15,838 bases of DNA from Smittium mucronatum (Eukaryota; Kickxellomycota; Harpellomycetes; Harpellales; Legeriomycetaceae), in NCBI GenBank assembly GCA_001953115.1, contig LSSL01000195.1:1-15838 (forward strand), written 5' to 3'. The position numbers and the translations under genes are program-made. The stretch's first letter is position 1. Each line of letters opens with the position of its first letter. The notes beneath the pieces were generated by a model that was not told the origin of the DNA, did not search any database, and was given only the letters and a program-made list of their open reading frames with translations. This document shows positions 6,887 through 14,724 of the stretch, in pieces.

Positions 6887-9692
6887 CTTTGGTTTTGGGA
6901 ATGTATTCCTTTCCCGAAAGGAAAGAAAAGGGCTGAAAAATACTACAAGTCCTAAATTGGCCGTGAAACCTCAAACTCGAAACTTAAAAGCAAGGAAAAA
7001 ACCATCTGCTTACCATAAAATTAAATCTAAATGCTTGATTTTGGGGTGTGCTCACAACCATAAACTTATCAAACCCACTACTCACCGCAAAGAATCCAAA
7101 AAGACATTTAAGGAATATTACAAAGACCAAAACGAGTCTCTTCCCTCCCAAAAATCATTTGGTTCCAAGAATACCACAATCACTCTTGGAAATAAACCGA
7201 TATTGAAAAAAGTCGATACTAATAATTGGCCAGTTCGTGCTGAAAATTCTAATAATTGTTCTGAAAACTCGCACTCGACAATTAAATTCAAGAAAATAGC
7301 TCCTGGAAACAAGAATCTTGCGGGAAATAATCAAATATATCAGAGCACTAGTACAATTCAAAACGAATCTACAAACCCAGCTATCCAAAAAACTCCTGTT
7401 CTTAAACCCAATGTTAGGATTTTACCTCGATTAGATACTAAAGTATTGGAAAATACTCTCTACCAAAGCAAAAATGAATACCCACTTAATCCTAAAAAAA
7501 TATCTACTGAATTAATCTCCACTTCCTTTGAAAATCTTTTAAAGGCCGCCCATTACTCGAACTCTTTCTTTCTTTTCGCTGATTCCTCAACTCCAACAAA
7601 TTCTGATCAAACTAAATGCGATTCAAAATCGATTAATCGCCAAACCCGCTCCACTAACTCTAACTTATCACCGACCCTCTACAAGAACGATACTGTTTCA
7701 GCAGATCCAAACCCGCCTTTTAAGAACTCAACCTTGATCAACACGAACATTATTGATTTTATGGCTAATGAGTTTTTAGACATTGTTCCTAATCCCAATA
7801 GTTACCAGAACGATCGAGCGGTGATTTCGGCTTTAACTGATATTTCATCCACTAAAAAGAACGAAATTTTCCTAAATATACAACCCAGTACCCTGAAAGA
7901 CTATATAACCCCACGGGCTACTCGTTCCAACCCACAAAAAATTGACGGCAGGAGAAAAGCTTCCCTGTCGATTCCTTACACAAGAGACTGTGTTCCCAAA
8001 TCCGTCCCTTTTAAATCATCCATTAGAAAAAACAATCCTGTATATTACCCAAACTCTTACTATTCTTGTATTTCCAAATCTAATCTAGCTGATAACTTTG
8101 TTGACTTTAATGAATACAGAAAAATCAACCAGAAAGACTGTACCAACACACCAACTAGAACAGATAAAGTCCAAAGAGAAAGCCCCAGAATAAATGTACT
8201 CCCAAATTCGATGTCCAAAACCATCGACTTAACCCGGCATGAAAGAAACACTACTAACGGTTTCAGTGATTTAGAAACTATTGGACTGCGAAAAAAGGTA
8301 TCAAATTATAACCTCGAACCTCAATACTTTTCCGAAAGCGTTTCGACTATAACCGATGACGAAATTACGGAACTATTGCCAACACTAATTTCCCGAGAAA
8401 ATACGTCAAATAGCATATACACTACCAAATCCACCAGTCTTCCATCTAGTGCAAATTTCGCTTCTGCTAGCTGCGATGTGTATCGCAGAAAGAGTATACA
8501 AAGCACCTCACGCAACCGAATCCATGAAAACGATGCCTTCAGGAACAAGGTTATGGAACCTTCACCCAACCCCCATACGATCAACCGATTCAAGTTTAGA
8601 AAGTTTGGGATTTATGACAAGATTAATACCGGGAGTTCCAGCAACCACTTCAGATCTACCCGAGAATATAATGAGTTTATGGCCAGTTCAGTTTTCAACA
8701 ATGTTGACTCTACCAACTTTGATGAAGTTATTGGTGACTCTAAAGAGGAAGGAACCAGACCAAAGAACTTTAATAATAGAGTGGATGAGATAATTAACTT
8801 TACCAGTAGATGTGACCAGCCACATAATTCCGATTTCAGAGATTCTTTTCGGAACAACCAAAATCTGGAACTTGGAAATACTACCAGTAGTAGCACGAAA
8901 TATCCTAGAGCAAAAAACTCTCGTTCATATTCTGAAATCCACCATTACTGTGCCAATGGTGCCCAGACTGCTCGCAAAAGAAGGGCCTACTCTCTCGGAA
9001 ACATCCGCCACAATGCGTACAACAACCCGGGATTAGAAGCCAAAGATTCCAGTACCAACCCAAACATATCAATACCTAAATATCCCGACAATAATTATTT
9101 CGCTAGTTCGGATTCCCGAAACTCGTCGGATACGGAAACAGACAGCGAAACCGAGTTTAAAAAGAAGTATTGTTACCACAAATTCCTAATCAAACTAGTG
9201 TCGAGCAAAAACAAGCTGTATAACAATAGATGGCCTAGCAACTCTAGAAACCGATCCCTATTCAACAGAATGTCTAATAGCAGCCATGAAACAAGTCCAG
9301 TTATAGATGGGATTAGTTGTGGCAGTAGTAGTAGCAATGAAAGTGAACACACTAATCATGCTTTAGAAAGTCAAACCAGCCATCGCCCCATAAATCCTCT
9401 TGAAAATAACCATCACTTTTCAAGCGATCTGCCCCAGGAATTCAACTTTTCAAACACAATGATTGATAAAAGCGTTTCTGGAAGGTACTTGGAATATCGC
9501 GAAAATTGCTTCTACCTGAATGGAAACTTTAAAGTGATTTATTCCCCCAGAAAGTTTGAATACTTCAAACCCGATATGGTAACTGAAGCTAGACGAGCCG
9601 CAAACCTTCATTACAAATCTTTCAGCTCCGGCTTGGATTACGCCATATCCCCATACTCGCAGGAGTACACATGCTTCAGATCCAAAAGATAA
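6879..9692 (+). CDS. Ser/Asn-rich hypothetical protein, 937 aa, single exon
   Basis: A 937-codon uninterrupted frame in AT-rich DNA is far longer than chance allows, and the first ATG has a good ACC context. I do not recognise the family. The N-terminus is basic (about residues 13-80, many Lys/Arg) with a possible Cys/His cluster (KCLILGCAHNHK, 51-62). The middle is low-complexity, rich in Ser, Asn and Thr, and probably disordered. It has several basophilic-kinase or 14-3-3-like sites: RRKASLS (358-364), RRKSIQS (536-542), SRSYSE (681-686) and RKRRAYSLGN (699-708), the last also resembling a nuclear localisation signal. An acidic Ser/Thr patch (743-759) looks like a CK2 target. The C-terminal 70 residues (about 868-937) are more ordered and aromatic, and are the best candidate for a conserved domain. 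No signal peptide or membrane segment is seen. A regulatory, phosphorylated scaffold is possible but not shown. Confidence 0.85.
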   Translation: MFNFGFGNVFLSRKERKGLKNTTSPKLAVKPQTRNLKARKKPSAYHKIKSKCLILGCAHNHKLIKPTTHRKESKKTFKEYYKDQNESLPSQKSFGSKNTTITLGNKPILKKVDTNNWPVRAENSNNCSENSHSTIKFKKIAPGNKNLAGNNQIYQSTSTIQNESTNPAIQKTPVLKPNVRILPRLDTKVLENTLYQSKNEYPLNPKKISTELISTSFENLLKAAHYSNSFFLFADSSTPTNSDQTKCDSKSINRQTRSTNSNLSPTLYKNDTVSADPNPPFKNSTLINTNIIDFMANEFLDIVPNPNSYQNDRAVISALTDISSTKKNEIFLNIQPSTLKDYITPRATRSNPQKIDGRRKASLSIPYTRDCVPKSVPFKSSIRKNNPVYYPNSYYSCISKSNLADNFVDFNEYRKINQKDCTNTPTRTDKVQRESPRINVLPNSMSKTIDLTRHERNTTNGFSDLETIGLRKKVSNYNLEPQYFSESVSTITDDEITELLPTLISRENTSNSIYTTKSTSLPSSANFASASCDVYRRKSIQSTSRNRIHENDAFRNKVMEPSPNPHTINRFKFRKFGIYDKINTGSSSNHFRSTREYNEFMASSVFNNVDSTNFDEVIGDSKEEGTRPKNFNNRVDEIINFTSRCDQPHNSDFRDSFRNNQNLELGNTTSSSTKYPRAKNSRSYSEIHHYCANGAQTARKRRAYSLGNIRHNAYNNPGLEAKDSSTNPNISIPKYPDNNYFASSDSRNSSDTETDSETEFKKKYCYHKFLIKLVSSKNKLYNNRWPSNSRNRSLFNRMSNSSHETSPVIDGISCGSSSSNESEHTNHALESQTSHRPINPLENNHHFSSDLPQEFNFSNTMIDKSVSGRYLEYRENCFYLNGNFKVIYSPRKFEYFKPDMVTEARRAANLHYKSFSSGLDYAISPYSQEYTCFRSKR

Positions 9693-9726
9693 ATTAAATA
9701 ACATTCATCTCACTTTTTTAAAAAGT

Positions 9727-9732
9727 AATAAA
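9727..9732 (+). terminator. AATAAA polyadenylation signal of the 937-aa gene
   Basis: AATAAA 35 nt after the stop codon at 9690-9692, next to a T/A-rich inverted tract (about 9711-9725). It suits the 3' end of the plus-strand gene, which converges on the LC8 gene 198 bp away. Confidence 0.55.
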
Positions 9733-9890
9733 ACTATTAAATTTTGTATTTCGTGATCGTCTCGTGGAAATGTCGTTAGTTGTGGTATTTGTTTATTTGT
9801 GAATACATGCCATTAGAGACCGTTTTACCATTAAAAAAAAATAGAAAACTAGATCTTGTTGATAATTATAGAAAAGGAAAAAAAATTTGT

Positions 9891-10304
9891 TTAACCAGAT
9901 TTAAACAGGAGCACGGCTATCTTTTCATAATAAAAGTAGATAAAATGCTGGGTTTCTAAAAATAATAAAAAAACACAGAATTACAAAATAGAAAGTAAAA
10001 AATGGGGGGGGTCATGATCATCATGAAAAATGATTCCAAAATATAATTATTCGATAACCCATACATTTATCAAAAAAATAAAGAAAAGTATATAATTACC
10101 ATGTGTCACATACGAGCCGAAATTCCGTCCAACAATTACATGCCAAGTAGGACCAAATTTCTTGTCGCATTCTTTCTTTATATAAGCAGCTATATCTTTT
10201 TCGATCTTGTTCTCGGCAAAGGCAATGGTAGCAATATCAATAACCTCCTGCTGAACCTCCTCCTTCATATCCACACTCTTGATCGTTATTTTCGATTCCG
10301 ACAT
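9891..10304 (-). CDS. Dynein light chain LC8 (DYNLL-type), 89 aa, two exons
   Basis: LC8 is a small dimeric hub protein of cytoplasmic dynein that binds short linear motifs in many partners. Exons are 10304-10100 and 9955-9891. The 144-nt intron starts GTAATT and ends TTTTTAG, splitting a Glu codon after one base. The spliced protein is exactly 89 residues, the usual LC8 length, and its positions coincide with animal LC8: Lys36, the TWH motif with His55 (the dimer-controlling His), [11 protein letters not shown] (59-69) with Thr67 at the binding groove, and a C-terminal LLFKSG with Ser88. Without splicing the frame would read on past Thr-His into an unrelated tail, which confirms the intron. 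A TATATA sequence lies at 10365-10370, about 60 bp upstream of the ATG, and AATAAA lies at 9797-9792 on the same strand, beyond the stop. The gene converges on the 937-aa gene. Confidence 0.97.
9956..10099 (-). other. LC8 intron containing a C8 run
   Basis: A 144-nt intron, longer than the three in the TOM20-SET gene (84-95 nt). On the coding strand it holds eight C in a row (10011-10004) directly after a near-palindrome (10026-10012). No clear CTRAY branch sequence is seen near the 3' end, which is T-rich. Confidence 0.9.
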
Positions 10305-11145
10305 TATCTTTCAGTTTCCTTTATATTAACCGATAAATGCTCCGAAAATTTAAATCTATTCTAGTATATAAGTTATTGAAAATTGAAGTCATTGAGCAAA
10401 ATTTTGTCATAAAATTGAGCACGTATTTTTAGGGCTAAAGATCTGAATAAGAAAAGTATATACAGTTACCTATATGCCAATTAATTTTTTTAATCAAACA
10501 CTAAAGAACTCGGTTTTTCAATTAAAAACTAGAGATAAAAACGTCTGCAGTGTGCTATAATTGCCCCTCCCCTAGTCTGTAAAAAAAATAAATTAACCTT
10601 TGTTCCTTTTCTTGCTTTTCTTTTACTCGCATTCTGGCTACAATAATGTTGTTGGTTGTCGGGTCCGTGGCCGCTAATGTTCTCATTAATTGGATACTCT
10701 TTGTTTACCTTACCAACATTCCCTGGATCTGTCCAATAATATTGGTGCAATTTTTAGCGTTTCTTCTATCTTGTTCCATTGGCTACTCCCCCTACTCGCT
10801 AATGCCCTAAATGTGATGTTTCTTGATATTTTGATTGGCTGTTTTTCCTCCAACCCTCAAATGGAAATATATCGCACGACACTTTATTCAATTTATAAAA
10901 GTATTCACTCAAGCTGCAGTAAAGAGAAATTAGGTAAAATCTAGCAAACCCCCCAAAGTATATATATATTTAAGATAGCTGAAGCTGGTCATAAAGTTTT
11001 TCTAATGGTAATAAGTTTAGAGGAACGCATACACATGCATTATGTACCTCAGATAAAGACGCAGCTCATAACTAAGCTTGTTTTAAAGCAGATAATTATA
11101 CATTTACCGTCTTTTAATGAATTTTATACAAGGCTGCAAAAATTT
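10305..11145. other. Intergenic interval with ambiguous small ORFs on both strands
   Basis: No gene is firmly supported. On the plus strand, 10646-10810 reads as a 54-aa hydrophobic peptide with two possible membrane segments, preceded by a pyrimidine-rich tract. On the minus strand, ATG at 10779 begins a 22-codon frame (MEQDRRNAKNCT...) that runs into GTAAGG at 10713, a good 5' splice site, and a T-rich ACAG acceptor lies 137 nt on. These frames are antisense to each other, so at most one is likely to be real. A TATAAA palindrome near 10890-10901 could serve the minus-strand option. Confidence 0.4.
11138..11142 (-). terminator. RNA polymerase III terminator T5
   Basis: Five T on the minus strand begin 4 nt after the last base of the tRNA. 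This is the normal oligo-T stop for polymerase III. Confidence 0.8.
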
Positions 11146-11218
11146 TGGAGAACCAGGGTATCGATCCCTGTGCCTCTCACATGCTAAGCGAGCGCTCTAC
11201 CATTTGAGCTAGATCCCC
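11146..11218 (-). tRNA. tRNA-Ala (anticodon AGC)
   Basis: The 73-nt minus-strand sequence folds as a tRNA: acceptor GGGGATC/GTTCTCC, D arm GCTC/GAGC with GG at 18-19, anticodon stem CTCGC/GTGAG around TTAGCAT (anticodon AGC), T stem CAGGG/CCCTG, discriminator A73. The G3:U70 pair, the main alanine identity element, is present. There is no intron and no encoded CCA. The A box TAGCTCAAATGG and B box GATCGATAC fit the polymerase III consensus. A TATA-like stretch lies about 33-42 bp upstream (11251-11260). Two oddities: position 54 is A where T is nearly universal, and the acceptor stem has a U6-U67 mismatch. It is probably functional, but a mildly decayed copy is possible. Confidence 0.93.
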
Positions 11219-11580
11219 ATGCTCAGTGCGAAAAAAAAAATATGTTTAAATTATATAAATTTTATTGACTATTAATTAGTGAGTTAGCTATAAATAAGCT
11301 GCCTTAAATTTTTATTCCCACGCATTCTTGATATTTTGGCTAAATAAAATACCCATTTCATTCCTTTCGCCTAATTTAACGTTCGCCCTAATATGATCTA
11401 CGTCAAAATCAGGCTTTATTTCGCAAAAAAGGATTGGTGCTCTGGCTTGGATTTGGTTTTAGCAAAATATATTTTGCTAATCAGTGTTTTAAATCTCTTC
11501 TGTAAATCAAAGATTCGGTCCCCGAATTAAATCCACTCCGATCAGCTACAACTCCTAAAATATAAAAGTATAATTGCATT
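11219..11580. other. Transition zone right of the tRNA
   Basis: No gene seen. Sampled lines give about 28-40% G+C, so composition is still like the left part of the window; the drop comes near 11580. It contains a 22-bp perfect palindrome (11459-11480) and a small hairpin near 11512-11528 (ATTCGG/CCGAAT). Confidence 0.6.
11459..11480. repeat. 22-bp perfect palindrome
   Basis: TTAGCAAAATA is followed directly by its exact reverse complement TATTTTGCTAA, with no spacer. It does not extend further. A perfect 22-bp palindrome is unusual even in AT-rich DNA and could be a dimeric protein site or a cruciform. No factor is recognised. Confidence 0.8.
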
Positions 11581-14255
11581 GTTAGATTATAATATCCTCT
11601 GCATATTTTTTAAACCATTTAAATAATATAAATTAAAAAATTGGGTCTAAATAGTTCTAATTTTTTTAATCTAAATATTTATTTCACAATATTTATTTAA
11701 CTTTTAAAAGATGAAAATATAATCTGTGATTCAACCCGGATCTACTGATTAGAATTGATTGGTGTCTATTTTTTGTTTTTTTTTTCAACGCCTATAAACA
11801 ACCATTTCAATAAAATTATACCAAAACCATTTTAAATTATATTATGATTTACCCGCTAATATTATTCTTTATTTAGGTTTAAATAAAAAAAATATTGGTT
11901 TTTAGAAGAAAATTTTAATAGCTTCAATAAAATAGTTTTTATTCATAGTCATTATAAAATTATGTATATTAAATGTTATTAATTATTTGATTTACGAAAA
12001 TATGTGCTAATATTTATTTCTCCTTTGTAAAATCGTGTTTATAATAAAAAATTTATATATTTAAGACTATTAAATCTCAATAAAAATGCTTTTTCGCAAT
12101 ATTTACATTTTTACTTTATTAAAAAAAAAAAGATAAAAGTCGATGCAAAAAATAAAATAAAATATTCTTCATGCCTATCTTCATAAAATCATTGTATTTT
12201 CGATACTTTATTGATCTTTAACTTAAGGATCCGATATTTTTCTAAAAAAAATATCCACTCAATTACATTTCCGATAGATCATTTGCCAATTTTTCTGTGA
12301 CTAACCGCATTCATTTAAAATGTCTACTATAATTTTAAAGGAAGGTTATATGGGCATTTTTTATGGTTCAAATCTATGAAATAAATTTAATTGTCTATTA
12401 AAATCGTACTATATTGCTAGCTTTATTATTTTATTAAGGCTTACAGGCTTATATTATTATATTCCAGAGTGTGAAAAATTTTACAGTAATTATTATAACC
12501 ATTTAAGTTCAAAATAACCAAAGCTATTATTAAAATGGATATATTAAAACTAAAATCGAATGTGAAAAACTATTAACACGATTTTACTTAAATCTTAAAA
12601 TAAATTAGCAATAAATCATTTATTTGATCCAATTTATTTAAATCTAGTGAGAAATTACCATTTTAATCTACAAAATTTAAAAATAAAACATTTAAATTTG
12701 TTATTTTAACCATTTTCCCCAAAAAAGAAGTTTAAATTTTAATTATTTTCAAGATTTTATCACTTAACTCTTTTATATAATATATAAATTTATGTTATTT
12801 TTAGTTTTTAATTTGGAAAAATTTTTATTAGAAAAAATATATTTATAGTTTGATAGACTATATTTTTAAAAAAATATTCTTGTTTATTTGAGATTCGCAT
12901 AAATTGTTTATCAATTTTGAAAAATCATAACCATATCCGAGATTTATATATGTTTTTTTAATCCGATACCCATTGTATTATTTGTAGTTATGTCTGGAAC
13001 CTCGAGATATTAATAAGTAATGTAAAAAAAAAACTATATTGCCAAAAAAATATAATTTATATATTCTTGAAAAAATATTAAACATTTTAATTGATTTTAT
13101 ATAAAAATAATAAATTGAGTAAATCTTTATATTTTATTTTTTGAAAAAATAAAATCCGTTATCCTTTTATAAAAGAAAATAGATATAAGAAGAATGGTAA
13201 ATTCATCAGCCAATGATACAATTATAAATTTTCATAATAACCCAAGCTTTTTTTTATAAAAAAAAAATAATAACATAAAAACATCGATATATATGAATTT
13301 TTCAACCCCTCCCCCCCCCCATCTATATATTTTTAAAAATAATATCGTGTTATTTTTAATACTTTTTTCAACCTAACTTCAAAGAAATCTAATTTAAATC
13401 TCAAACTCAAGGATTCAAAACATAAATTTTCTTTATCCTATGTTTTTTTAATTTTAAAAAAATTATATATGATGATTTAAAAAATCATCTCAGTGTTAAA
13501 AATAAATTAAATTTAATATAAATTTAGCTAGAAATGCTTTTTTACTTCAGCATTCCACAAAAGACTCTAAAAAACGATTTTATAAAATCTTGAATTCTAA
13601 ATTAAAATAATTCTTGGAACCATTATTAAATATATTCATTACTTTCTGATTCAAACTGGGTAAAAAAATCCCAATTATTTTTAAAGGTTATGAAACCGAA
13701 AAAAATTTTCTTTTGAGAATTATAATCTTTATGTTATATAAATCAAAAATATACTTGTCTAATAAAATATATATCAATACTTTTTTTTATAAACTTATAG
13801 ATGCATTTACGTATAAAAGAATCTTGCATCATATTTAATTAAGTACCTATTTTTAATTTGTAACCTTTTTAAGCGTTAATATAAGTGTAAAAAACAAACA
13901 ATATTTAGTAAATAAATCAGGGGAGTTTTTTTTCTCATTAAAATAAAGCCAAAATATATATTTGATTTATAATATCAAAAATAAAACTCTAAATATTAAT
14001 AAATATAATAATAGGTTTCGAAATTATTATTACTATTATTTTATATCGGAAAATTAATCATTCTGTTTACTTCATAATTTTTTTTATTAGGGACTAATAT
14101 TTATTTTTTTATAGTTAAACCATTCAAATTATTTGACTAAAAGCTAGAAAATTAATATTATAAACGCCTTTTTAAATTAAAAACTATATATATATATATA
14201 TAATAACTAATATAGAAAATTGAAAAAAATAACTTTGAAAATTTATGAAAATTTT

Positions 14256-14327
14256 CTGCTACTACCTCTTACAAATGATAAAAAATTAAGATTAAAGTAT
14301 TTAGGTATTATTTCAGAGTGGTAGCAG
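14256..14327. other. Long imperfect hairpin in the AT-rich desert, followed by T6
   Basis: CTGCTACTACCTCT (14256-14269) pairs with AGAGTGGTAGCAG (14315-14327) with one bulged C and one wobble. After a small internal loop, AAATGATA (14273-14280) pairs with TATTATTT (14306-14313) with one wobble. The apical loop is 25 nt. Six T follow at once (14328-14333). The outer stem is about half G+C in a region of under 20%. It could be a small structured RNA or the ends of a decayed inverted-repeat element. Confidence 0.45.
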
Positions 14328-14640
14328 TTTTTTAGACATGTTATAAAATCTATTTTTTAGGTATTTTACTTAAAAAGAGATGATTTTTTAAGTTTTATAT
14401 TATTTTTTATAAACATTTTCAATTATTTATTATGTTTTTGAACGCACCAAGCCTTAAAATAAATGAATTAAAATCCATTTTATTACTTTTTTCACCGATT
14501 TTCGATTATCATTATTATGTGTGTTCTAATGTAAAAATTATAAACGAAATAATTCCAGTTCTGTGCTACAAAAAATGAAATTGTTTATTATACCGAATCC
14601 TAAAAATTTTAGTTAAAATTTATTTATTTATTTGTCATGT

Positions 14641-14724
14641 TATCTGTTATCTGTTATCTGTTATCTGTTATCTGTTATCTGTTATCTGTTATCTGTTATC
14701 TGTTATCTGTCATCTGTCATATGT
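14641..14724. repeat. Heptanucleotide tandem repeat (TATCTGT)n
   Basis: Ten exact copies of TATCTGT (14641-14710) are followed by two variants, CATCTGT and CATATGT (to 14724). A degenerate GTCATGT precedes the array. The decay is at the edges, as expected for slippage growth. The unit does not match known TTAGGG-type telomere repeats. Confidence 0.97.

Noticed and set aside
8321..8896. Several 90-114 codon ORFs overlapping the 937-aa frame on both strands
   Set aside because: All lie within the long frame, in other frames, with no independent start signals; shadows.
11005..11187. 60-codon plus-strand ORF
   Set aside because: It overlaps the tRNA gene in antisense and has no recognisable features.
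992..11858. Recurring word CGCTAAT (about 992, 1193, 4964, 10671, 10797, 11852)
   Set aside because: Only mildly more frequent than base composition predicts, with no constant spacing or shared flanks.
14641..14724. CRISPR array or telomere repeat
   Set aside because: The units are 7 bp with no spacers, so not CRISPR, and the unit does not match TTAGGG-like telomere repeats; flanks continue as ordinary AT-rich DNA.
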